NCBI GenBank assembly: GCA_007570785.1
Contig: ML662442.1
Location: 35,165,818-35,229,817 of the forward strand
Length of the DNA: 64,000 nucleotides
Origin: Antilocapra americana
Taxonomy: Eukaryota > Chordata > Mammalia > Artiodactyla > Antilocapridae
Direction of reading: 5' to 3'
Under the pieces are notes generated by a model. The model ran no database searches. It saw nothing but the letters and a program-made list of their open reading frames with translations, and was not told where the DNA came from. The position numbers were made by a program, and so were the translations under genes. Shown piece after piece: positions 10,459 to 22,138 of the stretch (position 1 is its first letter; the number at the start of each line of letters is the position of its first letter).

Positions 10459-10934
10459 TCTTTTAAAAAAATATACTGCCTGCCACAATATCCAAACTAT
10501 AAATAAACGAGAGTGTGAATCAAGCGTTAGGATCTAATCTCTCCTCATTATGAAAATGATGATGCACTTTGCCAGGGATGTCAGTCAGCTTTAGCCCTAC
10601 TAAATTCTCTCTCATCCTACTTCTGTGTCACACACTGCTCCTCTTTCCTGTGCCCATTGATCTCTGCTTCCCTGTTTCAGAACTTCTGTGTCTATTGTTG
10701 ATGTTTTTTAGCACATCTGAGACAGTTGCTCAAGGTTCAGACTTGGAGCATAAAGCCTTCATCAACTATCTTTCTATCGCTCTCACAAGCCCTACTCCTC
10801 ATCAGCACTGCATAAAATCTTTGCAGCTCTAGAGCTTCAAGAAAGCTTGTTACTGTTACTGGGTTCTGAAAAATGCCCTGAGTAACCTTCGCTTGCCAGC
10901 AACTGCTGTTCTTCCTTGTATAATGCCAAGTAAA
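10459..10934. other. Unique sequence
   Basis: No feature. An 87-codon frame at 10569-10832 is leucine-rich because of pyrimidine-rich DNA and is not recognisable. Confidence 0.4.
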
Positions 10935-11160
10935 TGGATTTGGAAAGCACACAGCCCTGGCTTCAAACACTGGCTCTGCCACTTACAATTGTATCACTTT
11001 GGGAAATAAAATTAATAACTCTGAGCTCCATTTTTCTTACCTAAAAAAGGAGTTAAAACATGACAAATGGGTGATGACAATGTAAAATGATGATGCATAT
11101 TAAATATTTAGCACAGTAGCTGACATAGAGCAGAATCTCAACTACTATTCTACTGTTATT
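10935..11160 (+). mobile_element. MIR SINE
   Basis: 'ggcttcaaacactggctctg', 'ccacttacaattgtatcact' and 'ttgggaaataaaattaataa' are the MIR core, followed by 'gcatattaaatatttagcac' and 'agtagctgacatagagcaga'. Nearly full length. Confidence 0.9.
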
Positions 11161-11464
11161 TTGGTGGTGGTTGTTATTTATATCCTTGTTGCAGCTAGAG
11201 AAACTGTTTATATGGGCCACTTTAACTCTGGCAAGAAGCAAATGTTCTCTAGCCAAGGGACTCACTAAATAAGTCCACAACATGTCTGTCTCTGTAAGAC
11301 AATTTGGTAAAAGTAAAATAGAGATACAGTAAGCAGTTCTCTGTCCTGTGAGACTGGCCAAAAGTTTACTGTAACAATTGTTTGTTACATGTTTGAAAGA
11401 AGACAAGAGAAATAACAATTAGAACCAGATATGTACCTGCCACACTACTAGGATTTTTATACTT

Positions 11465-11600
11465 GAACTTAACCCATCTGAGCCTCAGTGTAATTACCAC
11501 TAAAATAGGAATAAGAATAGTACAAACTTCCTAGTGTTGTTGCAACAATTAAATGATATAATGAATTAAAATTACTCACAGTGCCTGAGTAAATAATTAC
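11465..11600 (+). mobile_element. MIR SINE fragment
   Basis: 'acccatctgagcctcagtgt', 'actaaaataggaataagaat' and 'gttgttgcaacaattaaatg' match the 3' half of MIR. Confidence 0.8.
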
Positions 11601-11749
11601 TATAAATCATGAAATGTCATTAAGGTAGAAGTATTTTATTTAAAAAAATATACATGTATATAATTTTCTGCTTGATATTTGTCATAAAATTATTATTCTT
11701 TTGGAAAATTACAAAGAAGTGAAAGCTTATTTGTCAAGTTGGTGTGAGC

Positions 11750-11865
11750 TTGAGGAATTAGTCAGAAGAGGCAGTAAATTATACAAGGTTACACTGTACC
11801 TAAGGCCTGGAGCTTAGACTCAGGCTCAACTCTGTGCTCTTTTCAATGCACTACTTCCTCCCTTA
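11750..11865 (-). mobile_element. Degenerate MIR-like fragment, minus strand
   Basis: 'caaggttacactgtacctaa' followed by 'gagcttagactcaggctcaa' and 'ctctgtgctcttttcaatgc' resembles antisense MIR (the trait is '...gaacccaggctgactc...gtgctcttaaccac'). Confidence 0.5.
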
Positions 11866-12499
11866 CACCCATATAGGTTAATTATTCATAATTTTAAGTG
11901 ATTTTTGCACTAGAGACAAACAGTTCAAAAACTTTTAGTCTCTGAACTCTTTAAAACTCTTAAAAGTTATGGATCATCTAGTGTTCAGACCTCAGTTTCT
12001 AACACTATTTTCTAATAAAAAAAGGACCAGGTAACCCTGAAGAAATGGCTGATTCTAAAACTGAGGCAAGAAATACACAAAATGAGCCTGGAGCATCTTA
12101 TAATGTCAGAAAGCAAGGGAGTGGAAGATAAACCCACATTTATAGACATTTGTCAGAGGTACATAGGAGCCAGCAGAAAGGTTACTCACTGGCCAAAGTT
12201 GGAAAAATTTAAGCAATGAAACTGATAAAGCAGAAAGCAATTATAACTCACCATGTAAAACAAGTATCCATGAATTGTACTGATATAAATAAGTAGGTAG
12301 AGAAGAGACAAGTCTGCTGTACAGAAGAATTCCAAATAATTTATGCAGATACTCTGCCTTTAAGGAGGGGATGACTATGAATGTGAGCTGCGTGTACTGA
12401 CTTTTTTCCAAAGTCTACAGTGTGCCAAGCTGGGGAAGGAAGGAAGGATTTACATCAGAGAAACAGCAAGTACCACCTGAACCAGGTAATGAAGGTCAA
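11866..12499. other. Unique sequence
   Basis: No confident feature. Could include upstream, unrecognisable L1ME sequence belonging to the following element. Confidence 0.35.
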
Positions 12500-12722
12500 C
12501 ATCACAGGTGATAAATCAGATAGTAAGTACTTTGATATGATGAGATAAAAATGACACTTCATCTCTCTGGTCTTTGTCTCAAAAACATGTAACTACAGTC
12601 TAGTCATGAATAAAACATTAGACAAATTCCAATGGAAGAGAATCCTTCAAAATCCACTACTAGTACTCTTCAAATCTTCATGGTCACCAAAACATAGGAA
12701 TGTCTGAGAAACTATCACAGCC
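12500..12722 (+). mobile_element. L1ME 3' UTR, first part
   Basis: 'tctttgtctcaaaaacatgt', 'agacaaattccaatggaaga' and 'gtctgagaaactatcacagc' are in the order of the old L1ME 3' UTR. Continues after the CHR insertion. Confidence 0.75.
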
Positions 12723-12732
12723 AAGAGGAGCA
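12723..12732. repeat. TSD of CHR SINE, left copy
   Basis: 'aagaggagca', repeated at 12856-12865. Confidence 0.85.
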
Positions 12733-12855
12733 CAATGAGAAAAATTCCATCCACTGGTTAGGACTCCATGCTTCCACTGCAGGCGGCATGGAGTTCCTTC
12801 CCTGGTCTGGAACTGGGGTCCTGCATGACATATGGCATACTCCCCTCCCCCAAAA
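12733..12855 (+). mobile_element. CHR-type SINE inserted in L1ME
   Basis: Contains 'ccactggttaggactccatg', 'cttccactgcaggcggcatg' and 'cctggtctggaactggggtc', a CHR SINE sense head, ending in a short A-run. Perfect 10-bp TSDs bound it. Confidence 0.87.
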
Positions 12856-12865
12856 AAGAGGAGCA
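12856..12865. repeat. TSD of CHR SINE, right copy
   Basis: 'aagaggagca' directly after the A-run. The L1ME then continues 'taataagacatgaaagctaa'. Confidence 0.85.
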
Positions 12866-13175
12866 TAATAAGACATGAAAGCTAAATGAAATGTGGTATC
12901 CTGGTGGGATCTAGAACAAAAACAAGCAAACAAACAAACAGAGCAGCATATTAGGTTAAATTTTAAAAAACTAAGAAAATCTGAATAAAATACAAGCTAC
13001 ACATAAGAGTAATATAAAACCATTGGTTTATTAATTGTGACAAATATACCATGCTAATGAAAAATTATAATAATTAGGGGAACTGGTGCAGAGCACATAG
13101 AAACAACTCTCTGTACTATATTCTCAATTTTTCTGTAAACCAAAAAGTGTTCTAAAATATAAAGCTGATTAAAAA
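12866..13175 (+). mobile_element. L1ME 3' UTR, second part and tail
   Basis: 'aaatgtggtatcctggtggg', 'ttgtgacaaatataccatgc', 'aactctctgtactatattct' and 'gttctaaaatataaagctga' plus A-rich tail. This is the canonical L1ME 3' end and one of the clearest old L1 tails here. A short (caaa)n stretch lies at 12916-12940. Confidence 0.85.
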
Positions 13176-13439
13176 AAGATCTGAAGTAAACTTGGACAAC
13201 ATTTATTAGAAGTGAGCTGTTGACATCAGCATCTCTGTTATATTATTATCTCTACTTATAAATATGTTTGAAATAATTTCTAATAAATACATTTTTAAAG
13301 AATACTTTTAATCAGAAAATCCCAAAAGGAAGCTAAGTCACTAAAAGTCAGTTGACTGAAAGAAAACAAAAGCTTTAGATTCACAATAAAAATGATTAGA
13401 AAATTCTGGATGTTATTTTTAAATTTAAAAAACAATAAA

Positions 13440-13645
13440 ATATTATAGTAAGAAAAACTGAGGACCTCAAAAAGCTTTTATGTACGACAGTTATATCTAT
13501 CAGTTATTTCCTTATTATAAACTAAAACACAAGAACACACAAGTGCAAATCACATTAGCCATCAGAATTGCTGTGTCATTACACATTACATAGTCTCTGG
13601 AAGACTCTACTGTACACTCATGAAAGAATAAAGTGAAATAAGACC
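13440..13645 (+). mobile_element. Degenerate hAT-Charlie-like remnant
   Basis: 'gacctcaaaaagcttttatg', 'gacagttatatctatcagtt', 'acattacatagtctctggaa' and 'gactctactgtacactcatg' parallel a widespread old mammalian DNA-transposon remnant. The terminal inverted repeats are not visible, so the class is tentative. Confidence 0.4.
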
Positions 13646-13654
13646 ATGAACCTT

Positions 13655-13995
13655 AAAATCCTGGGTTAAGGGTCACTTTTTCATGAACTATTTCTTTTCT
13701 TTTATACACTGTTGAATTTGATTTGCTAATATTTGAGAGTTTAATTTGAGGTATTACCAGAAATGCTAAAATGATCACCTTCATACATAAATCCACACAT
13801 GTAGATGCTTTTATTTCTGATGAATAGGTTCCCAAAAGTGAGCTGAATAATGAAAACCCTTTGAATATCAATAGTTCTGTCAGACTGTTCTCCTAAAACT
13901 TTGAAGCAACTCATTTTTTCTTAAATCTATGAAAGTGTTATCCCACAACCTTAACAACACCAAATGTTATCAATATTTTATTAATATTTCTTATT
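13655..13995 (-). mobile_element. Degenerate antisense L1M
   Basis: 'tttatacactgttgaatttg', 'atttgctaatatttgagagt' and 'gaaagtgttatcccacaacc' resemble antisense L1M ORF2 with internal losses. Heavily diverged. Confidence 0.4.
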
Positions 13996-14804
13996 AAAGG
14001 AATTAATATCAGGAACCTCTAGTTTCTACATAAATGATATTAATTCATAGGTATTTATAGGATAGTGTGCAAACATCTCACGCTTAGAGTTCTTGTACAA
14101 CTATAAAATCAAAATTACAAATTAAATATAAACCAACTAAACATCCAACACAATTAAAACATTAATTCAGTGAGACAGATGATACTGATGTACTAAAACA
14201 GATAGCAGAAGTTGGGACTACTATTAGTGAAATGTAGCCTCAGGTCTGTTTCTGCATTTAATATATTTCCTTGTTTTCGCTTCAATTATACTAATGTAGA
14301 GAATGAATGCCTATTCATGTTAGCATGCTTTACAAAATGATATTCATGACTTTAAGGTTCTGTTGTGGGTTCATGATTATCAGACTTCAGATTTAACTAA
14401 AATTCTGCCAGTTACCCATCTGCTAAAGCAAGTTTTCTTTTAGTGTCCTGTAATAACTCTGAAAAGTCTCATATGAAGATAAGGTTGTCATGTGGTTCCT
14501 TAAATTTTGCATTAAGCCTTACTAACTTGAGCTTCCTTGGTTATGTGCCTTTATGTTCTTATTTATTTAGTTGTTTATTTTCTGACACTTTTTCTGACTC
14601 CCGCTGTAGAATAAACTCCCATGTTTATTGCAGTATCCCTTCATCTAACCCCAGCCCTGGCCACATACTCAAATTAATTAATGTACAATTTAATTACTGA
14701 TAGAATTGGGTACAGAAACTACTTTATTGCTTATTTACCACCATAGTTAGAGGTAACGTTACATAAGTGGTATGTACACAAACAAGGTCCACGTGATTCT
14801 TTTT
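13996..14804. other. Unique sequence
   Basis: No feature. The 85-codon frame 14443-14700 is not recognisable. Confidence 0.4.
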
Positions 14805-14870
14805 TTTTTTCAAACTGTGGTTATCGTACCAACATTAGCAAATCTCACTTGGAAAATTCAATTTTAGATC
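14805..14870 (-). mobile_element. Possible MER5-like fragment
   Basis: 'caaactgtggttatcgtacc' and 'agcaaatctcacttggaaaa' recall the antisense end of MER5A. Very short. Confidence 0.3.
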
Positions 14871-16309
14871 AAATGTAAATAGGAAAATTAAAATTGCATA
14901 GTAGTACTTCACTGTAAGGCAGTTACTTAAATGACTGAGAAGTGACTTATATTAAGCTTTTGGTAGACAAACATTGAATGAAAGCAAAAAAAAAAAAATA
15001 GTTCTCAAAGATGGTATATTAAAGAACTTCCTGGAAGTCATTCAGGAAAGTCATTCAGGTCTTTTGGAAAATATTAGTCTACAATATATATGCCTATTGT
15101 CATTTGATGTCATTTGTTTTTTGTAGGAGAAATTTTCTTTTCTCCAAAAAATGTGCAGATTCTACATTCAGAAGCAATTGCATTAAGATTGTGGGGAGGA
15201 CTCCTGGTGTCAAATTAATCCCCAAAATTCCAGATAGTACAACTTAAGTGGAAATGAGAGACAATGGTAGCAACCTCATAATTCATAGCTGAACACAAAA
15301 AGTCAAGATCAATTCAGCCTCACATACCTGCTAGCAATCAAAATTTTAAAAGGAAGATTTTTAGATATAAGAATTAAAGGTCGGTGGCTTCTGGAGAGTA
15401 TCTTTTTTATGTTTACATATGTGGAAATTAAGTTTTTGACCTATGAAAGGTGACTGGATTTGTTAAACCCTGTAGACCCATCCTAATTCTATAGAGTTTA
15501 TACATAATTCTGAGTAAATTTACAGACAAAATCTATGAGAACTGCCAGTTGTCCAACACTAAACTATTTTTGCTACACGTTTCATATTAGAGTGAAAACT
15601 GTCTCAGAAGCATACACAAGAACCTAAAAATATTTATTATGCATTCCTTTTATTTGAATATTTATGAAGAATATATTTCTTATAAGTTTCACAAGTTACC
15701 TTAAGCAAAATCATAGTCTCTTCAAGAATTCTAAATAGATTTTTTTAAATAATCATTATTAACATATATTGGCATTTAACTTATGGAAGACAGTTTGTAT
15801 TACTTTCATAGTTGAACAATAGAAATAGATCTAAACTCCAATTCACTTAAATGAAATGTATTTAAATTTTCCTATATATTTTAAAGAAGGTGAGCATCCT
15901 TGCTAACATCTTTAAAACAGTATATTCCCCTTCCAGTAAGCTGGCTCTTATTTATAAAATATTCTAATAACTCAATTTCTATGGTACTTCAATTAAACAT
16001 ATATTCTATACTTGTCAATATAATCAAACTAAAGAAAACTATGAGCTATCAATGACACTTTCTTAAAGAACATGCATTTCAAACTTTTGTTTGATCACAG
16101 ACACAGAAATATTCAACTTTAGTTCTTCCTTTTGTCTTTCAAATGGCTACAGGGGTAAATTTTCCATGATTAAAACTAGAATATTTGATCTGAAATGAAA
16201 GTCTAAATCTCCTAATTTTATAAAGAAGCGTGTTGGAGTACACTGAAATTTTAAAAACTTCTATAGCACTTTAATACTTTGAATTTAATAAAGTCAGTTG
16301 CATTAAGTT
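14871..16309. other. AT-rich unique sequence
   Basis: No element recognised. A short direct repeat 'aagtcattcagg' occurs twice near 15034-15059. Confidence 0.4.
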
Positions 16310-16400
16310 AAAGACCATGACTGGTATTTTTCCCATGGTATCCCAGTGTGTACACACTGCAAAGTCTCAATCTATTTTAACAGAATGAATAAATGAATGA
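16310..16400 (+). mobile_element. Possible L2 tail
   Basis: 'cccatggtatcccagtgtgt' then 'aatgaataaatgaatgaata' is compatible with an L2 3' end and its short tandem tail. Diverged. Confidence 0.4.
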
Positions 16401-18048
16401 ATAGCAATGACAAACAAGGGGAGAGTACCAAGGTCAGGAACTGCACAGCTTCCAGGAATCACTTCTGGATACAGGGACACAGTTTTAACAGATCAGAAAT
16501 ATAAAACAGTACCCCATGACTATCTAACTCGAAAGGGAGACGCCCAGCCTGGCTTCATAAGAAATTCCCAGGAACAGCTATCAGCCTGCATCACCGGCAG
16601 TGGCCCACTGGCAGATCCACAGAGTTCTGAGGACAGTGGTAGAATAGATGGTAATAGTTGGTTCAAGAGAAGAAAGTAAACAGAGGAGAGGAAATGAGGA
16701 TAAACATAGAAACAACTTTCTTTTTATCAGGATAGATTCTACTCCTTGTTTCTAACTGGAATACCTCGATAACAGAATTTTAGAAGGCATTGAAAAGAAA
16801 AAAAAAGGATTATATCTTTCTATTTAAACATTTCTCACTGGTAATAAGATGTATGTTTCTCCCTGCTCAGAAGGATGACCCATTTAGAAAATATAAACAT
16901 GCTCCCTCGCCCTCTAGTTTTCACTTGTCTTTGGCCAACGGAAAGCCCAAGGAGACTGAGGGAGGAGAGCAGTCAGAGCGCATCTTCTCTTGGTACCGTC
17001 CATGCCAGGTCTCCCAGAGCTGTCAGCATCACTTCACCGATTAGCCCTGCTCCTGTCAAGATGATCTTGCCCTGAGGCCCTCATTCCACTTTAGGTTGTT
17101 CTTTGCTATTCCTAATGCTAGATGGTGATTATTCCTCAGTTGACTCTGTAAATGGAAATTTCCTCAAAACTTTCTTCAAATTATCCTATTTCAAATCTGC
17201 CTCCATTTCTTTATGGGGTACATAAAATATGATGGAGGGATATATTTTGTTTTCTTTCCTCTAATTTTGGTCACCTTCTTCTACATACACAGAAGAGTCA
17301 CATTTCTTCTCCATCTTCACCATCTCTAATTTCTAAGAGAAGACCAAAAGAGTCCTTGGGGCCTGCATCCCAGAGGAAGTCTCACCATATGACTTTTGAC
17401 ATCATCTATTCCTTAGAGTAGATTGGGATCAGAAAGGATAGGTTTGAACGCTGTCTGGGCTGGGAAACAAAAACACTGGTGACAAAGTTTATTTTCTCTT
17501 CAAAAGTACATACCTTACCTTTTTTAAGGGAGCCAAAGTCTGTCTTCTTATTGCTAATATGTAATGATTTTAGACCTAACACTTTAAAACTACAGAGAAT
17601 GTGAATATTGCATTCCTTTATCCTCTCCATCATAAGAAAAGAACTCCCCTTCATTGAGGGCATGCTAAGAACCCTGAGCTGCACAAGGTGCTTGCTCTCC
17701 ATTTACCACCAAGCCCTGGGGTGTCGCTGAGGAAATACTGGCTAGACCACATCCCCTGTGTGTCCCCTGCAAGTCAACGGCAGGTCAGAGACCACTGTTT
17801 CTCTGGCTTTAAATCAAAGGCTCCTTCCCTGCACCCATACTGTTTATCTTCAAATATCTGAAAATAATAATCTTAACTTCCACGTCCTATTTTTCTTCTT
17901 TGGATTAAAAGTGTACAGCTGCTTAACCATTCCTATGTAACATCATTTTTAGTCTATTTCTTGGCTGGCCATTCCATGCTATATGTGTTCCTTACAAAAA
18001 ATACCGTTCACTTTTTGTGTTTATAACTGAATGCAGCTCATCTAAGAC
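16401..18048. other. Unique sequence
   Basis: No repeat recognised over 1.6 kb. The frames at 16407-16679 (90 codons), 16790-17044 and 17406-17702 lack recognisable domains. I see no convincing splice-bounded exon. Confidence 0.4.
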
Positions 18049-18270
18049 TGGCCTTTCCAGGTGGCTTAGTGGTAAAGAATCTGCTGACAATGCAGGAGAC
18101 ACAGGAGACTCAGGTTTGATCCCTTGGTTGGGAACATCCCCTGGAGGAGGGCATGGGAACTCACTCCAGTATGTTTCCTGGAGAATCCCAGGGACAAAGA
18201 AGTCTGGCAGGCTGCTGTTCTTGAGGTTGCAAAGAGTCGGACATGACTGAAGCAACTTAGCATGCACGCA
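18049..18270 (+). mobile_element. Bov-tA SINE
   Basis: 'cctttccaggtggcttagtg', 'aatctgctgacaatgcagga' through 'gttgcaaagagtcggacatg' and 'gactgaagcaacttagcatg'. A short internal duplication 'gagacacaggagactcagg' sits in the tRNA-like head. Confidence 0.93.
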
Positions 18271-19344
18271 GCTAGGGCTGCCACCCTGTTTGTCTCCCAC
18301 GGCTACCCTCTGAGCCTGCTGCCTAATAAACCCTGTTCTTTGAAACCTATATCACACTTTCAACTCATGTTAACTCATGTTCAATTCTTTCCTGTATTTA
18401 CCACAACCCATAGTTTTCCACTTGGAGTTGAACCTGAACTCCAGACAACACGTTGTTTTCTCTATTAGCGTTCCCTGTAACAGCTCCAGCCTGGCCTTCT
18501 AGTTGTCGCCACAATCCATGCACTGTTAATATCACAAAGCTAAACAGACTCCTTGCCACCTGGATGCATGGTCAAATTCAAATAAACATCAGTATGACCC
18601 CAAGAGCCTTGAAGTAAAAGTATTTTATAGGAATACTTCTAAAATCATTATTAAAACCATTTTCCCTTCCCCTAAAACATTACACTTAAGGCCAGTACTA
18701 AAAATCTCACTGCTTCTCTCCCAAGAATTCACTTCCAGCCCGGAGTCCCCTAGAATTCATTCCATGCAACTCTCCACCTCTGGCCACAGAACTCTTTCCC
18801 CACTGACACTCCTCAAAGCCCACCACCTGCTGTGTGACCTGAACTTCATGCCACTCTTAATTCCTTCTCTCAGGGTGCCAGTTCCCTGGAAATTCATGGA
18901 GTAATTCCCCTTCTCTCTCCAGCATCATCTCAAATACTGCAGCCTTCTTGTCTAGGCTCTTCTTATGTACAAACTGGGTGAGCATGCCTTTCACAGCTTT
19001 ATCCAAGTCAGGATGAAAGATCTTTGTCTAGTTATTTATACCCTAAGTCACTCCAAAAAATAGCTTAAGAGGAGATTAACCTCACAATAATATCTATCCA
19101 TTGGTAATAAGTATATGAAGTCAAGGCCATACGAAGGAAAGGAAGCAATTAGAGCTTATGTAATTACAGTCTGTGAATGTTACACTTGGCGCTATGCATT
19201 CTGGCAGCAAAAGCAAACAAGAGAAAGATTCTAAATACTATAATTTCTAATATATGACAAAAGAAAACACACCAGTTCTTTAGGAGAAATAAACATTTTC
19301 CTCACACAGTCAGGCTTTATAAAAGTATTCTTTGTGACAGCCAA
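18271..19344. other. Unique sequence
   Basis: No confident element. The C/T-rich stretch at 18660-18960 has no visible exon structure. Confidence 0.35.
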
Positions 19345-19440
19345 ATGAATTTTAAGCTCCTTAAAAATGGGGACTATTTTTGGTGCTCTCCTCTCTACCC
19401 ATCTCCCTAACACTTCTGCTGTGCAAAACAACAAAGCATT
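19345..19440 (+). mobile_element. Possible L2 3' fragment
   Basis: 'attttaagctccttaaaaat' then 'ggggactatttttggtgctc' and 'cccatctccctaacacttct' follow the L2 order (trait: taagctccttgagggcaggg). Confidence 0.45.
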
Positions 19441-20584
19441 CTGGTTGTAATGTGTGTTGTTGACAAGAATGTTGAGCAAGTGGCTTTTTCCCCTGTGTGA
19501 TATGAGTCTGGGAAGAAGTGGTTACAGTTTATGGGTACAATAGTTGTGAAAGAAGTAAACATGTTGACTAGGTCTGTGAGATAGTCCAGAGAGGCCAATC
19601 TGATAGGAGTAAAACATCGATCAGTTACTGAGATGGGGAAAGGAGAAGAGGAAAAGGCAAAAGCCACAGAGATGGAAGGTGTTAAAAAAAAAAAAAAAAG
19701 AGTTCTGTTGAGTTTGGGGAAGAACAGATGTTCCCCAGGGCAGAAGTTAAGCTGTGACACTTTCAATGACTGTGTGTGGTCAGCAGCCATTCATTTGCTA
19801 GTAGCTCCTGTTTAAAGAGTTAATTTGACCCAGTTACTGTAGCATTCGACTTTGTTCATCTTCCCACACACACCGAGTTGAAATTCTTTTCTTTCTGAAA
19901 GCTATGATGTTGGACTAAACAACACATCCTTGTGGGGTACTCATTGGATTTTAATGAGCATCTGGGCAGACCCTGGGAGAGAGCTGTGTTCTCACAGTGC
20001 GAGGGCAGGCCCGACGCTTTCAGCTGTTGGCACCGCTCATAGGAGATAGTGTTCTCAGGAGAAAGAGTGTTAGTAAACCTTTATTTGTGTGTGTGTGTGG
20101 CTGCAGAGAATTGGCTGCAAAAGAGAAGTTCAATTCTCTTGTTTCTGAAAGCGGTAAAGAGGTTTCCAAATGACTTTCTCTAATGCATTTGGTAAGCTGC
20201 CCTCAAACACTGTTGTTTGAACCTCTCAAAATGTAGGCTTAAAAACCTTTCTAATGTCTTTCATTATAAATAATCTGCTTAATATTTGAAAAAGTGAATT
20301 TGGTTACAAATTTCACATATTTAATGGAAGTTTGTTTACCAGTTGCCCATTTGGGGAATAAGATGGTACCCTGAGAAGTTCTGGAAGAAGAGGATGAAGA
20401 AGGGGGAGCTTCCATGAGAGTTGATGTAAGCTATCCCACCCGATATAACAGCTGTTCAGAAAACTTCTTCTGATCACTCCACCACACAACAGTGGAGGTG
20501 CTGATGCTGGTGGCCCTGGTAATTTCCCAAGAAGAGAAGAATCAAATACAGAGGGAACCACCGATACGGAGTAGCCCATTCTAC
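19441..20584. other. Unique sequence
   Basis: No repeat identified. A 16-A run lies near 19685-19699 and a (GT)n of about 16 bp near 20083-20098. The minus frames at 19407-19790 (127 codons, with poly-Phe from the A-run) and 20313-20579 (88 codons) are not recognisable. Confidence 0.4.
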
Positions 20585-20819
20585 AACTTCGTGTATTCTA
20601 TTCCCTTCACCTAGTATGCCCTTCCCTTCTTATATTAGTCCCCATTTTATTAAATTCTTACCTATCCCTCATAATCCACCTCACTTTGTACTTCTTCTGT
20701 AAAGCTTTACCTATGTATCTTAGGAAAAACTGATTTGTGCCATTCTTATACTAAGACCTATGCATTTCCAAAACATTTTTTCACTGTACCTTGATTTCAA
20801 GGCTTTACCCCTTCTATTC
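20585..20819 (+). mobile_element. L2 LINE, first part
   Basis: 'tattcccttcacctagtatg', 'cttacctatccctcataatc', 'acttcttctgtaaagcttta' and 'ttcactgtaccttgatttca' follow the 3' L2 order. The element is cut by a BovB at 20827 and resumes at 24783. Confidence 0.7.
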
Positions 20820-20826
20820 TTCCACT
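20820..20826. repeat. Probable TSD of outer BovB, left copy
   Basis: 'ttccact', repeated at 24783-24789 where the L2 resumes. Confidence 0.6.
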
Positions 20827-21427
20827 CTGCTGGTGCTGTTCAATCGCTAAGTCGTGTCCAATGATTTGCAACACCATGGGCTCTGCCAGGCTCCTCTGTC
20901 CTCCACTATCTCCTAGAGTTTGATAAAATACATGTCCATTGAGTTAGTGATGCTATATACCCATCTCATCTTCTGCAGCCCCCTCCTTTTGTTTCAGTCT
21001 TTCACAGCATCAAGGTCTTTTCCAATGAGTCAGTTCTTAACATCAGGTAGCCAAAGGATTGGAGCTTCAGCTTCAGCATCAACCCTCTGAATGAATATTC
21101 AGACTTGATTTCCTTTAGGATTCACTGATCTTATCTCCTTGCAATTCAAAGGACTCTCAAGAGTCTTCTCCAACAGCATGGTTCAAAAGCATCAATTCTT
21201 TGGTGCTCAGCCTTCCTTATGATCCAAATCTCATATCCATATATGACTAATGGAAAAACCATAGCTTTGACTATATGGAACTTTGTCAGAAAGTGATGTC
21301 TCTGCTTTTATCACACTGCCAAGGTTTGTCATAGCTCTCCTTCCAAACAGCAGGCATCTTTTAATTTCATGATTGCAAGTCGCCATCCAAAGTGATTTTG
21401 GAGCCCAAAAAATAAAAGCTGTCAAAA
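20827..21427 (-). mobile_element. Outer BovB (copy 1), 3' part
   Basis: Antisense BovB 3' region: 'gttcaatcgctaagtcgtgt', 'tcttttccaatgagtcagtt', 'ggactctcaagagtcttctc' and 'gtgattttggagcccaaaaa'. More diverged than copy 2. Interrupted at 21428 by an L1_BT. The last 12-16 bp form the L1 TSD. Confidence 0.92.
21412..21427. repeat. TSD of L1_BT in BovB copy 1, left
   Basis: 'aaataaaagctgtcaa' matches 22066-22081 perfectly. The unambiguous core is 'aaaagctgtcaa'; the first bases could belong to the (TAAA) tail on the right side. Confidence 0.88.
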
Positions 21428-22065
21428 CTGCAAATAGACCTGCCATATGACCCAGCAATCCCACTGTTGGGCATATACACCGAGGAAACCAGAATTGAAA
21501 GAGCCACGTGTACCCCAAAGTTCATCACTGCTTTGTTTACAATAGCCAGGACATGGAAGCAACCTAGATGCCCATCAACTGACGAATGGATAAGAAAGCT
21601 GTGGTACATATACACAATGGAATATTACTCAGCATTAAAAAAAAATTCATTTGAATCAGTTCTACTCAGGTGGACGGAACTGGAGCCCATTATCCAGAGT
21701 GAAGTAAGCCAGAAGGAAAAACAACAATGCAGTATACTAATGCCTATATATGGAATTTAGAAAGACGGTAACGAGAACCCAGCATGCAAGACAGCAAAAG
21801 GAACGCAGATGTATAGAACAGACTCGTGGACTCTGTGGATGAGGGCAAGGGTGGGATGATATGGGAGAATGGCATTCAAACATGTTAATTATCATATGTG
21901 TAATGAATCGCCAGCCCAGGATTGATGCTCGGGGCTGGTGCATCGAGATTTCCCGGGGGAAGGGAGGAGGGAGGAAAGAGAGAGGGGGGTTCTGAAGGGG
22001 GAGCATATGTAAACCCATGGCAATATCATGTCATTGTATGGCAAAACTAATAAAAATAAATAAAT
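21428..22065 (+). mobile_element. 5'-truncated L1_BT insertion
   Basis: Begins 'aactgcaaatagacctgcca' within ORF2, passes the ORF2 stop near 21760, and carries the L1_BT 3' UTR with a polypurine G-tract at 21955-22003 and a (TAAA)n tail at 22050-22065. By eye nearly identical to the copy ending at 50467, so relatively young. Confidence 0.95.
21467..21760 (+). pseudogene. L1 ORF2p extreme C-terminus
   Basis: A 97-codon open frame forming the C-terminus of L1 ORF2p. It includes the stretches [28 protein letters not shown] and [16 protein letters not shown], and ends at the natural ORF2 stop just before the 3' UTR. The Cys-rich motif and RT are absent because the insertion is 5'-truncated. The start methionine is accidental. 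No frameshift is visible in this stretch, consistent with a recent insertion. Confidence 0.88.
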
Positions 22066-22138
22066 AAATAAAAGCTGTCAATGCTATATTCCCCCTTATA
22101 TTTGCCATGAAGTAATAGGACTTGATGCCATGATCTTC
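22066..22138 (-). mobile_element. BovB copy 1, middle sliver
   Basis: After the L1 TSD, BovB copy 1 resumes with 'tatatttgccatgaagtaat' and 'gatgccatgatcttc', and is cut again by BovB copy 2. Bases 22066-22081 are the right L1 TSD; 22127-22138 are the left TSD of copy 2. Confidence 0.85.

Noticed and set aside
16407..16679. 90-codon frame as possible exon
   Set aside because: No known domain, no clear splice acceptor and donor pair, and no neighbouring exon-like sequence.
19407..19790. 127-codon minus-strand frame
   Set aside because: Contains poly-Phe from an A-run and has no recognisable domain; chance frame in pyrimidine-rich DNA.
20313..20579. 88-codon minus-strand frame rich in Leu and Pro
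   Set aside because: No recognisable domain or splice context; composition reflects base bias.
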